Assembly: GCF_003071345.1 (NCBI RefSeq)
Contig: NZ_QCYK01000002.1
Location: 1,798,001 to 1,862,000 of the forward strand
Length of the DNA: 64,000 bases
Source of the DNA: Chitinophaga parva
GTDB lineage: Bacteria > Bacteroidota > Bacteroidia > Chitinophagales > Chitinophagaceae
Direction of reading: 5' to 3'
The notes under the pieces are model-generated. The model saw nothing but the letters and a program-made list of their open reading frames with translations. It searched no databases and was not told where the DNA came from. A program made the translations under genes and the position numbers. Of this stretch, positions 56,479-64,000 are shown one piece after another; positions within the stretch are counted from its first letter, which is position 1; each line of letters starts with the position of its first letter.

Positions 56479-59181
56479 ATGAAAAAACTGATCTTGATCC
56501 TTTTCCTTGTCCTTTGCAGCAGGATGTTTGTGCAAGCGCAAGCCTACGGTCTCGCGTTTGCCAGCCACGAGTCGGTGCAGGAAAAAAGAACCTCCCTCAA
56601 TCTCACGCCCAACGAGCCTTTCCGCCTCCGCCAGGTTTCCGATCTTTCCTTTGACCTGCAGTTTGCCACCTTCCGCGAAATTTATTTCGGCTACGTGGTG
56701 CGTATCATTTTTAACAACAATGAGAATGTAGACCTCGTGTACAACGAGATCACGAAGCAATTTAATTTCCTGGTAGGAGAGCACCTCGCTGCCGCTTTTA
56801 GCATAGACTCCATGCTGCTGTACCGGCAGTGGAACCACCTGCGCATCCAGCTGTCGCCCCAGGACCACAGCGCTGCTATTTTCTACAACAATAAAAAAAT
56901 GGGGGCAGCCCAGGGCAAGCTGGACGCCAATTCCAGCTGCCGCATTTTCTTTGGCACTAATAATTTTGAAGGCTATCAAACGGTAGACATTCCGCCCATG
57001 AGCCTGCGCGACGTAACCTGGTGGGAAGACGGGCGGGCCCGCAATTGCTGGCCGCTCAATGAAAGCACCGGTACCCAGGCCAAAGACAGCCTCCAGGATA
57101 AAACCGCTACCGTGGCCAATCCCGGCTGGATGCGCCCCAGGCACCAGAACTGGGAACTGGCGGCCTCCCTGCAGGTGCCCGGCCGCGCCAGCGTAGCGTT
57201 TGACCGCAATAAGGAAATGCTCTACATCGTGTCGGCAGATTCTGTACTGCAATTTTCCTTTCACAATATGCAGCTGCGCAACAACCCTTACGCAGAACAC
57301 CAGGATACGCTGATAGCCGGCAATCAATCCGTTTTTGATCCCTTCCGCAACAAGCTGTATAATTTTTATATCGACGAAAAAAAGGTAAGTACTTACGATA
57401 CCGCGGCCCGCAAGTGGGACCAGCACTTCAATGCCAGAGGCCTTACACTGTACTGGCAGGTCAATAAATTTGTAGGGGCAGATACTGCACTGTACATCCT
57501 GGGCGGTTACGGCTACCTGCGTTATAAAAACGGGGTGCAGCGCTATTCCCTCACGGACCATACCTGGGATTCCCTGTCTGTAAAGGGAGACCGCTTTACG
57601 CCCCGCTACCTGGCGGCCCTGGGCGCCAATACCGCCGGCGATACGGCCTACATCCTGGGCGGTTACGGCAGCAGTACCGGCGACCAGGTGGTAAATCCCC
57701 GCCACTACTATGACCTGCTGTCGTTCAGCATTAAAGACCGCTCCTTCAAGACCATTTACCACCTGAAAGAGCCTGGGGAGCAATTCTGCTTTGCCAACAG
57801 CCTGGTGATCATCCCCGGCACCCGCACTTACTACGCCCTCATTTACCCGAATGATAAATTCAATACGAACCTGCAATTGATCAGCGGCTCCCTGGACAAA
57901 CCGGAATACAAGCTGCTGGCCAATGCCATCCCCTATTCTTTTTACGATATCCAGTCTTTCTCCGATCTCTATTATTGCCCGGATAGTAAAAAATTAGTGG
58001 CAGTAACGCTGTACAACGATAAGGCCACCAACCTGTCTGCGATCAAGGTGTACACCATCGCTTTTCCGCCCAACCAGTTGCCGGTGGTAACACCCGCTGC
58101 GCGCCTGCCCAAAGCCTGGTGGGCCTGGCTGGCCCTGCCGCTGGCGGCAGCGGTGTACTGGCTGTTGCGCAGGCGTGGCCGGAAAGCACGGCTGGTAAAG
58201 GGTTTACAACCGGCCCCCCTGCCGGAAAGGGCTGCCCAGCCCCAACGTGCAACAACGCAGGTACCCGTGGCACCAGGTCATAACATTGTTTCCGCGGAAA
58301 GTGCAGCTGCTGGTAGCCAACCGGCAATGGCCGCTGCCCCTTCCGCAGCCAACAGCCAGGCAGCAATCGCCGCCGCCCCGGTTGTGACAAACAGGCAGGC
58401 AACGCGCACCGCTCCCGTGGAGGCAAATAACGTAGTGCCGTCACCGTTAGTAATGCCCGCTACGCCGCGCAGCCATATTTATTTCTTTGGCCAGTTTGAA
58501 GTGACGGACAAGGAAGGGCAGGACCTCACCCGCCTGTTCACTCCTTTATTAAAAGAGCTCTTCCTCATCATCAGCATTCACACCCTGCGCTCCGGTAAGG
58601 GCATTCCCGCGGAAAAGCTCTATGCCACCCTTTGGCGTGACAAGTCTGCCAAGGAAGCCCAGAACAACCGCTCCGTGAATATGGTGAAGCTGAAAGCCAT
58701 CCTGGACAAACTGGGTCCCTGCAATTTTGTGAAAGAGGCCGAGCGCTGGAGCCTGCACTACGACAAGGACCAGATCTGCATGGACCTGGCCACTTTCCTC
58801 CGCCTGGCCCAGGAGCCGCGCCCGTTGCAGCTGGAGCAGGTGACCGCCCTGCTGCACATCCTGCGCCGTGGCCCGCTGCTGGCCGATACGGAGCTGGAAT
58901 GGCTGGAAGACATCCAGTCTGCCATTGCGGACATGGCCATCAGCACCCTTACGGATGCCATCTCACAATTGCCGCACGACCCGGAACTGCTCATAGAAAT
59001 AGCCAACTGCATTTTCCTTTTTGACCCGGTGAACGAAGAGGCCCTCCGTGTGAAGTGCCGCAGCCTGGGTGTGCTGGGCCGCCACTCCATGGCCAAGGCT
59101 GCCTTCGACAAATTTGCCCGTGAGTACCACCACATGTACGGGGAAGACTTCCAGCATACTTTCCACGAGGTATTCAGTTAA
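56479..59181 (+). CDS. Membrane-anchored Kelch/LamG sensor with SARP-like DNA-binding and TPR domains
   Basis: From MKKLILILF the protein has 900 residues. It has a signal peptide; a LamG-like jelly roll (~25-205); a Kelch-type propeller region (~215-535, LYILGGYGYLRYKNG, AYILGGYGSST); one membrane helix (~545-563, WWAWLALPLAAAVYWLL); and an alanine-rich linker of ~95 residues. The cytoplasmic end is HIYFFGQFEVTDKEGQDLTR...KELFLI (winged helix, ~666-765) and a BTAD/TPR-like helical tail (766-900). This order fits a one-component transmembrane regulator whose DNA-binding half resembles SARP activators. It probably drives the cassette that follows (inference from neighbourhood and operator-like repeats). 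Confidence 0.85.
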   Translation: MKKLILILFLVLCSRMFVQAQAYGLAFASHESVQEKRTSLNLTPNEPFRLRQVSDLSFDLQFATFREIYFGYVVRIIFNNNENVDLVYNEITKQFNFLVGEHLAAAFSIDSMLLYRQWNHLRIQLSPQDHSAAIFYNNKKMGAAQGKLDANSSCRIFFGTNNFEGYQTVDIPPMSLRDVTWWEDGRARNCWPLNESTGTQAKDSLQDKTATVANPGWMRPRHQNWELAASLQVPGRASVAFDRNKEMLYIVSADSVLQFSFHNMQLRNNPYAEHQDTLIAGNQSVFDPFRNKLYNFYIDEKKVSTYDTAARKWDQHFNARGLTLYWQVNKFVGADTALYILGGYGYLRYKNGVQRYSLTDHTWDSLSVKGDRFTPRYLAALGANTAGDTAYILGGYGSSTGDQVVNPRHYYDLLSFSIKDRSFKTIYHLKEPGEQFCFANSLVIIPGTRTYYALIYPNDKFNTNLQLISGSLDKPEYKLLANAIPYSFYDIQSFSDLYYCPDSKKLVAVTLYNDKATNLSAIKVYTIAFPPNQLPVVTPAARLPKAWWAWLALPLAAAVYWLLRRRGRKARLVKGLQPAPLPERAAQPQRATTQVPVAPGHNIVSAESAAAGSQPAMAAAPSAANSQAAIAAAPVVTNRQATRTAPVEANNVVPSPLVMPATPRSHIYFFGQFEVTDKEGQDLTRLFTPLLKELFLIISIHTLRSGKGIPAEKLYATLWRDKSAKEAQNNRSVNMVKLKAILDKLGPCNFVKEAERWSLHYDKDQICMDLATFLRLAQEPRPLQLEQVTALLHILRRGPLLADTELEWLEDIQSAIADMAISTLTDAISQLPHDPELLIEIANCIFLFDPVNEEALRVKCRSLGVLGRHSMAKAAFDKFAREYHHMYGEDFQHTFHEVFS

Positions 59182-59352
59182 AGGAATTACCAACCAACAA
59201 TTTTCAACCGCAACCAACTTCCAGCTCTCCATGCAGGGGCGCCGGAAGCCGCTTCCCTTCCGTTTGATATTGGGAACTGGTTATTGAAAATAGCCGCTCC
59301 TTTTTCTTTGATATTGAAAGTTGTTTCCCGGAAATTATGCGCCCGGCGCGCC

Positions 59353-59383
59353 ATTAGTGCTTAATTAGTGCTGTAATTAGTGC
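59353..59383 (+). promoter_or_regulatory. Three direct repeats ATTAGTGC in the cassette promoter
   Basis: ATTAGTGC occurs at 59353-59360, 59364-59371 and 59376-59383, spaced 11 and 12 bp start to start, about one helical turn each. A promoter-like TTAATTTG (59391-59398) starts 8 bp after the last copy. Direct heptamer repeats with 11-bp spacing, ending about 8 bp before the -10, are the known operator arrangement of SARP regulators, and a SARP-like gene lies just upstream. Confidence 0.65.
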
Positions 59384-59424
59384 GGCACTTTTAATTTGCG
59401 GATATCATCCACATTATCCACGTT

Positions 59425-61455
59425 ATGAGTGCTAAAGCCGAGGTACCCGTTTCCCACAAGCGAATCCGATTGTTTAAATTCATTGGCCTCCTGCTGCCCC
59501 TGCTGCTGCTGTTGCTGCTGGAAGGCGGGCTGCGCCTTTTCCATTACGGGCAGGACCAGCGCCTGTTCATTACCGCGCCGGAAGATGCACGCTATTTTGT
59601 GATGAACCCCGATGCCGCAAAGCAATACTTTCCCAACCAGGAAATAGCCACCACCGGCAACCATGAACTGTTCCGCAAGGAAAAAGACCCCAACACCTGC
59701 CGCATTTTTGTGCTCGGCGAATCGACCACCATCGGGTATCCTTACTTCCACAACGGATCATTCCACCGCTGGTTACAATACCGCCTGGCGCACACCTACC
59801 CCAACAAAAATTTTGAGATCATCAACGTGGCCCTCACTGCTGTAAACTCTTACACGGTATTGGGATTTGCCAGGCAGGTAGTGCATTACCAGCCGGATGC
59901 CGTACTGATTTACAGCGGGCATAATGAGTACTATGGCGCCCTGGGTGTGGGTAGCACGGAGCAAATAGGCGGCAGCCCTACCCTGGTGCATACTTTGCTG
60001 GCGCTGCGCCAGCTGCGGGTGGTGCAGTTGTTTACGAGCGTGTATGAAGGCCTGGTAAAGAAAATACAATCCGGCCCCAAAGATGGTAAGGCCCGCATGG
60101 AATTGATGGTGGCGCAGCAGCAGATCGCCTATGGAAGCGACCTGTACCAGCGGGGTATAGACCAGTTCAAAACCAATATGGACGCCACGTTGCAGGTGTT
60201 TGAAAACGCCGGGGTGCCGGTGTTTGTGAGCAACCTGGTATCCAATGAAAGGGACCTGCCCCCGTTCATTTCCCTGCCCGTGGACAGTGCGCGGTACCCC
60301 AATTTCGGGCCCCGCTTCCGCGCCGGCATGCAGGCCCTGGCCGCGGGCGACAGCACGAACGCGCGCACTGATTTCCAACTGGCGGAGCAGGCATTTGCAC
60401 AAAATGCGGACTGTAATTTCTACCTGGGCAAACTGGCGCTTTGGGCGCACGACAGTGCCGCGGCGCCTGCCTTTTTTGCCCGGGCGCGGGATATGGACGC
60501 CCTGCGCTTCCGCGCACCGTCTGCCATGAACCAGGTACTGGCGGCGGTGTGCGCACAGCACCGGCAGGTGCACCTGGTAGATGCCTACCAAGCCTTTGCC
60601 GCGGCCAGCGCCGCCGGTGTGCCGGGCAATAACCTGGTGCTGGAGCATGTGCATCCCAACCTGGATGGCTATGCCTTGCTTTCTGATGTGTTTTACCAGT
60701 CCCTCCGCCAGCAGGGCATCCTGCCGGCACCCTCCGAGCCGGAAATGACCCTGGCCCGGCTGCGTACCAGTATGCCCGTTACAGTAGTAGATTCCCTGGC
60801 CGGGGCTTACAAGATCGCTAACCTGGAACGCAGCTGGCCTTTTCATGGTGCTAACGCAAACGACTCAACGAAGGTAGAGGGGGAAGTGCCGGAACTGGCC
60901 TATGGCCTGGCTTTCCGCCACCTGTCATGGGGGGAGGTGATGGACCAGCTGTATGCAAAGTATGTGGCGGATGGCGACCTTCCGGCGGCGGCCCGCATTG
61001 CGGAAGCCCGTGCCCTGGAATCGCCCACGGATGCACGCCTGGCCCTGCTGGCGGCCAACCTGTACGGGAAGATGGACCGGCTGGCGGATGCAGCCTTTTA
61101 TTTCCGCCAGGCATTTAATATGGCCCCGGATTTTGAAACTGCCAGGAATATTTTCGTAATTTATCTGAAACAGGACGAGCCGATGAAGGCCATGCCTTAC
61201 CTGGACTATGCCATGGCCCATAACGACCGGGGCATGAACCTGGCGCCGGTAAAACAATTTGCCACCGCCGTGATCCAGCTGCAACTGGCCGCCCAGAAGT
61301 CGCCCCAGGATGCAGCCCTGCTCAAGCAGATTGCCACCAAGTATTACCAGATGGGGAATACGGACGGTGCGGTGAAATACCTGGAGCTGGCCCTGAAGGC
61401 CAGTCCTGCGGATGTGAGCCTGCAGCACATGCTGGCGCAGCTGAAGAAGGTGTAG
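59425..61455 (+). CDS. SGNH hydrolase with TPR domain, membrane-anchored
   Basis: The product has 676 residues. One membrane helix (~17-33, KFIGLLLPLLLLLLLEGG) precedes an SGNH domain. Block I has Ser100 in FVLGESTTIG, block III has Asn167 in YSGHNEYYG, and block V has His410 in EHVHPNLDGY. The catalytic acid position reads Glu407 instead of the usual Asp. From about residue 420 to the end are TPR-like repeats (IAEARALESPTDARLALLAANLYGK ... KYYQMGNTDGAVKYLELAL). It would be an esterase facing the periplasm. It is encoded before SxtJ-like, DUF5989 and carbamoyltransferase genes and may modify the same glycan. Confidence 0.88.
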   Translation: MSAKAEVPVSHKRIRLFKFIGLLLPLLLLLLLEGGLRLFHYGQDQRLFITAPEDARYFVMNPDAAKQYFPNQEIATTGNHELFRKEKDPNTCRIFVLGESTTIGYPYFHNGSFHRWLQYRLAHTYPNKNFEIINVALTAVNSYTVLGFARQVVHYQPDAVLIYSGHNEYYGALGVGSTEQIGGSPTLVHTLLALRQLRVVQLFTSVYEGLVKKIQSGPKDGKARMELMVAQQQIAYGSDLYQRGIDQFKTNMDATLQVFENAGVPVFVSNLVSNERDLPPFISLPVDSARYPNFGPRFRAGMQALAAGDSTNARTDFQLAEQAFAQNADCNFYLGKLALWAHDSAAAPAFFARARDMDALRFRAPSAMNQVLAAVCAQHRQVHLVDAYQAFAAASAAGVPGNNLVLEHVHPNLDGYALLSDVFYQSLRQQGILPAPSEPEMTLARLRTSMPVTVVDSLAGAYKIANLERSWPFHGANANDSTKVEGEVPELAYGLAFRHLSWGEVMDQLYAKYVADGDLPAAARIAEARALESPTDARLALLAANLYGKMDRLADAAFYFRQAFNMAPDFETARNIFVIYLKQDEPMKAMPYLDYAMAHNDRGMNLAPVKQFATAVIQLQLAAQKSPQDAALLKQIATKYYQMGNTDGAVKYLELALKASPADVSLQHMLAQLKKV

Positions 61456-61464
61456 CGCGGGAGA

Positions 61465-61530
61465 TCGTACAAGGTGCACGGTACAGGTATGGTACCTTGT
61501 ATACCGTGTGAAGTGCATGGTACAAAATGT
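61465..61530. repeat. Imperfect GGTACA-type repeat patch
   Basis: The gap after the SGNH gene contains recurring words GTACAAGGT, CACGGTACA, GGTACCTTGTA and TGGTACA that can pair with one another. Its make-up resembles other short-word intergenic patches in this window. Confidence 0.5.
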
Positions 61531-61556
61531 TCAACGCACCTAAATTATCTTACGTT

Positions 61557-61937
61557 ATGAAAATGGAGATCACCAGGAAACAAAACACTGAGATCGGGAT
61601 GATTGCCGCGGGCATTTGCCTGGTACTGGCTGTAACCAGGCACCAGTGGGGATTTGCAGGGTGGGCGCTGGTATTGCTCCTCGTTTCCCTGGTGCTGCCG
61701 GTGCTCTTCTTTCCCATTACCTGGTGCTGGTGGCAGGTGGCACGGTTACTTGCCGTGGTGAATATGCGTATCCTGCTCACGCTTTTATTTTTTATATTGG
61801 TAGTGCCGGTGGGTTTATGGCGCCGGTGGCGGGGCCGTGACAGCCTGCGGTTGCGGGCATTCCGCCAGGGCAGCGGCTCGGCGCTGGAAGTGCGGGAGCA
61901 TGTGTATACGAAGGAAGACCTGGTGCATACTTTTTAA
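61557..61937 (+). CDS. SxtJ-like small membrane protein
   Basis: From MKMEITRKQN (61557; an ATG at 61527 is also open but less likely) the protein has 126 residues. Two clear helices (13-28 and 33-53) and a third at ~70-90 (MRILLTLLFFILVVPVGLW) are followed by a basic C-terminal tail. The size, topology and position directly before a DUF5989 and a carbamoyltransferase gene match the SxtJ family. SxtJ's function is unknown; its constant linkage to a carbamoyltransferase suggests a membrane partner for that enzyme. Confidence 0.8.
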   Translation: MKMEITRKQNTEIGMIAAGICLVLAVTRHQWGFAGWALVLLLVSLVLPVLFFPITWCWWQVARLLAVVNMRILLTLLFFILVVPVGLWRRWRGRDSLRLRAFRQGSGSALEVREHVYTKEDLVHTF

Positions 61938-62045
61938 TAACCGTTAAAAGTGAACCGTTAACCGTTGATTGTTTCGGGTTGACCATTAACCGTCAGCACA
62001 ATCATGAGCGATTAACAATTGACCTTTAACCATTAACTTTCATTA
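61938..62045. repeat. Imperfect AACCGTTAACC-type repeat patch
   Basis: The 108-bp gap before the DUF5989 gene is built from degenerate copies of words such as AACCGTTAACCGTTGA, ACCATTAACCGT and AACCATTAAC. It looks like low-complexity intergenic repeat DNA of the kind seen in related genomes. Confidence 0.6.
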
Positions 62046-62195
62046 ATGGAATTTCTCTCCGAGCTTTGGCTTTTCCTGAAGACGCGCAAAAAATTCTGGC
62101 TGCTGCCTTTACTGGGGCTGCTGCTGCTTTTGGGCCTCCTGGTGGTGCTTACCAGCAGCTCCGCGCTGGCATCTTTTATCTATACCTTATTTTAA
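62046..62195 (+). CDS. DUF5989 family small membrane protein
   Basis: The 49-residue protein begins MEFLSELWLFLKTRKKFWLL and continues as one long hydrophobic helix (about 17-42) ending ASFIYTLF. This is the DUF5989 pattern. The gene is too short for usual cut-offs but fits the frame, the neighbours and the family. It stops 9 bp before the start of the carbamoyltransferase gene. In other genomes DUF5989 is found with SxtJ and NodU-type carbamoyltransferases; its role is unknown. Confidence 0.92.
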   Translation: MEFLSELWLFLKTRKKFWLLPLLGLLLLLGLLVVLTSSSALASFIYTLF

Positions 62196-62204
62196 AGATC
62201 TCCT

Positions 62205-64000
62205 TTGGCCAGCATTATCCTGGGCATTGCCGCCTTTTATCATGACAGTGCGGCCGCCCTCATTATAGACGGGAAAATTGTAGCCGCTGCGCAGGAAGAA
62301 CGTTTTACGCGTGTGAAGCACGACGCGGCGTTCCCGGTGCAGGCTATCCGCGCCGTGCTGCAAACGGCGGGCATTGCGGCAGATGCGGTTACGGCCGTGG
62401 CTTTTTACGACAAGCCATTCCTCAAATTTGAAAGGCTGCTGGAAACTTACCATGCTTTTGCCCCCAGGGGCTTGCGCAGTTTCTTGACGGCTATGCCGGT
62501 GTGGATCAAAGAGAAGCTGTTCATGCGCCGGCTGCTGCGTAAAGAGTGCAAGGCATTAGGCCTGCCGGCCAACGTGCCCCTGTATTTCCCGGAACATCAT
62601 TTATCCCACGCAGCCAGTGCATTTTATCCATCACCTTTTAAGGAAGCCGCCATTCTTACTATTGACGGCGTAGGGGAGTGGGCCACTACCACCATCAGCA
62701 AAGGCGTTGACGGACAGATACAATTGCTCCGGGAGGGAAAATTCCCCCATTCCGCAGGGCTTCTATATTCCGCTTTCACTTACTTTTTAGGATTTAAGGT
62801 GAATAGCGGTGAGTACAAGCTCATGGGCCTGGCGCCGTATGGCCATGCAAACAGCCCGGAGACAAAGGGTTTCATGAACCTCATCAAAACTACGCTTACA
62901 GATATACGGGAAGATGGTTCCCTGTATTTAAATATGGACTACTTCGATTTTGCCACCGGCCTTACCATGGTGCAGGCTTCCAGATGGGAGCGGCTCTTTG
63001 GGATGGCCCTGCGCAAAGCAGAAGATCCTATTACACAACAGCACATGAACCTGGCCATTGCCATCCAGCAGGTCACGGAAGAAATAGTGATAGCACTGGC
63101 CCGCACGGCCCGGCGGCTTACGGGCTGCAAGCACCTGGTAATGGCAGGCGGTGTGGCGCTCAATTGTGTGGCCAATGGCAAGCTGGCCGGCCTTCGTATT
63201 TTTGACGACACCTGGATACAACCCGCCGCCGGCGACGCAGGTGGAGCCCTGGGGGCGGCGCTGGCCGTGCATTACATTGCCGCTGCGCAACCCCGGGAGA
63301 TTATGCGGCCAGACAGTATGCAGGGCGCCGCCCTGGGGTCTTCCTTTACCAGCCTGCAGGTAAAAAGTATGATCCTGCAATATGGCGCCACGGCCCGTTG
63401 TATGGAAGATAGCGCTGCGCGCAATGCCTATGTGGCGCAACTGCTGGCCCGGGGCAAGATCGTGGGCTGGTTCCAGGGGCGTATGGAATTTGGCCCCCGG
63501 GCGCTGGGCCAACGCAGCATCCTGGCCGATCCGCGCCGGGCGGAGATGCAACAGCATTTAAATGTGCAGATCAAAGCCCGGGAAGGCTTCCGCCCGTTTG
63601 CGCCGGCAGTGCTGGCTGCCGATGCAGCACTTTATTTTAATACGGCGTTACATAATCCGTACATGCTTTTTGTTAGCCCGGTGCAGGCCAGCCAGCGCCG
63701 CCCCGAGCCGGAGGGATATGCCAACTGGAATTTGCAGGAACGCCTGCACCATGAACGTTCCACATTGCCTGCCGTAACCCACGTAGATTACTCCGCCCGT
63801 GTGCAAACGGTGGATGCAGGCGTACATCCTGTGTTTCATGCCCTGCTTACCGCTTTCAAAAAAGAAACAGGATGCCCCGTGCTGGTGAACACTTCTTTTA
63901 ACGTAAGAGGAGAGCCGATCGTGTGCACGCCGGAACAAGCGTACCTGTCCTTTATGCGCACGGGTATGGATGTGCTGGTAGTGGAAAATTATGTCTTCCT
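62205..64000 (+). CDS. NodU/TobZ/SxtI-type carbamoyltransferase (3' end cut by window edge)
   Basis: The frame is open from a TTG at 62205, the only start after an in-frame stop at 62193, to the window end: 598 complete codons. The family signatures are FYHDSAAALI (11-20), EHHLSHAASAF (130-140, metal-binding histidines), SGEYKLMGLAPYG, and in the YrdC-like C-terminal half GRMEFGPRALGQRSILADPR. The enzyme uses carbamoyl phosphate and ATP to make carbamoyl-adenylate and transfers it to a hydroxyl, often on a sugar. Only the last residues are missing from the window. It ends the SGNH - SxtJ - DUF5989 cassette seen here. Confidence 0.95.
   Translation, partial: MASIILGIAAFYHDSAAALIIDGKIVAAAQEERFTRVKHDAAFPVQAIRAVLQTAGIAADAVTAVAFYDKPFLKFERLLETYHAFAPRGLRSFLTAMPVWIKEKLFMRRLLRKECKALGLPANVPLYFPEHHLSHAASAFYPSPFKEAAILTIDGVGEWATTTISKGVDGQIQLLREGKFPHSAGLLYSAFTYFLGFKVNSGEYKLMGLAPYGHANSPETKGFMNLIKTTLTDIREDGSLYLNMDYFDFATGLTMVQASRWERLFGMALRKAEDPITQQHMNLAIAIQQVTEEIVIALARTARRLTGCKHLVMAGGVALNCVANGKLAGLRIFDDTWIQPAAGDAGGALGAALAVHYIAAAQPREIMRPDSMQGAALGSSFTSLQVKSMILQYGATARCMEDSAARNAYVAQLLARGKIVGWFQGRMEFGPRALGQRSILADPRRAEMQQHLNVQIKAREGFRPFAPAVLAADAALYFNTALHNPYMLFVSPVQASQRRPEPEGYANWNLQERLHHERSTLPAVTHVDYSARVQTVDAGVHPVFHALLTAFKKETGCPVLVNTSFNVRGEPIVCTPEQAYLSFMRTGMDVLVVENYVF

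Noticed and set aside
56446..57876. A 476-codon minus-strand frame opposite the SARP-like regulator
   Set aside because: It is a shadow of a gene with clear domains, and its translation has no recognisable motif.

Overview
The window looks like a chromosome segment of a Bacteroidota bacterium, most probably of the Chitinophaga type (family Chitinophagaceae). The basis is a SusC/SusD pair, C-terminal gliding-type (type IX secretion, T9SS) sorting domains, a PorP/SprF protein, many secreted glycoside hydrolases, and promoter boxes of the Bacteroidota form TTG-N17-23-TAnnTTTG. GC content is moderately high. No rRNA, tRNA, CRISPR array or intact insertion sequence was seen.

Layout. 1-7000 (minus): a polysaccharide utilisation locus, susC-susD followed by two GH30 glycosidases, the last cut by the window edge. 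7334-10282 (minus): a 7TMR-DISM receptor fused to a transposase-type zinc ribbon/HTH, and a fatty-acid desaturase. 10657-13200: an orphan protein with transthyretin-like domains, whose long leader holds degenerate tandem repeats, then a candidate structured RNA on the plus strand. 13213-16319 (minus): a small membrane protein, a patatin phospholipase and an omptin-like outer-membrane barrel. 16641-17846 (plus): a secreted GH16 glucanase with a threefold-repeat C-terminal domain. 18670-34996 (minus): a 5109-residue DUF11-repeat surface adhesin ending in a T9SS sorting domain, with a PorP/SprF gene directly downstream. This resembles the SprB-SprF arrangement of gliding bacteria.

36563-44133 (minus): a five-gene operon SWIM zinc finger - DUF5691 - MoxR ATPase - DUF5682 - VWA, a conserved module of unknown role. 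44242-44954 (plus): a VapBC-type toxin-antitoxin pair. 45026-51770: M13 peptidase, GH29 fucosidase, a lectin/PKD protein with a T9SS domain, a NudK-like Nudix hydrolase and a CDGSH protein. 51966-56221 (plus): GH9, GH18 and a NagX-like acyltransferase, which read together as a chitin/glucosaminide-processing operon.

56479-64000 (plus): a membrane-anchored regulator with a Kelch/LamG-like periplasmic part and a SARP-like winged helix plus TPR/BTAD-like cytoplasmic part. It is followed by an SGNH-TPR protein, an SxtJ-like protein, a 49-residue DUF5989 protein and a NodU/TobZ/SxtI-type carbamoyltransferase cut by the window end. Between the regulator and the SGNH gene are three direct copies of an octamer spaced 11 and 12 bp apart, about 8 bp upstream of a promoter-like box. 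That is the geometry known for SARP operators, so this end of the window is a candidate self-contained regulated carbamoylation system. The other strong candidates for undescribed biology are the 7TM receptor-transposase zinc-ribbon fusion and the adhesin's three-domain higher-order repeat.
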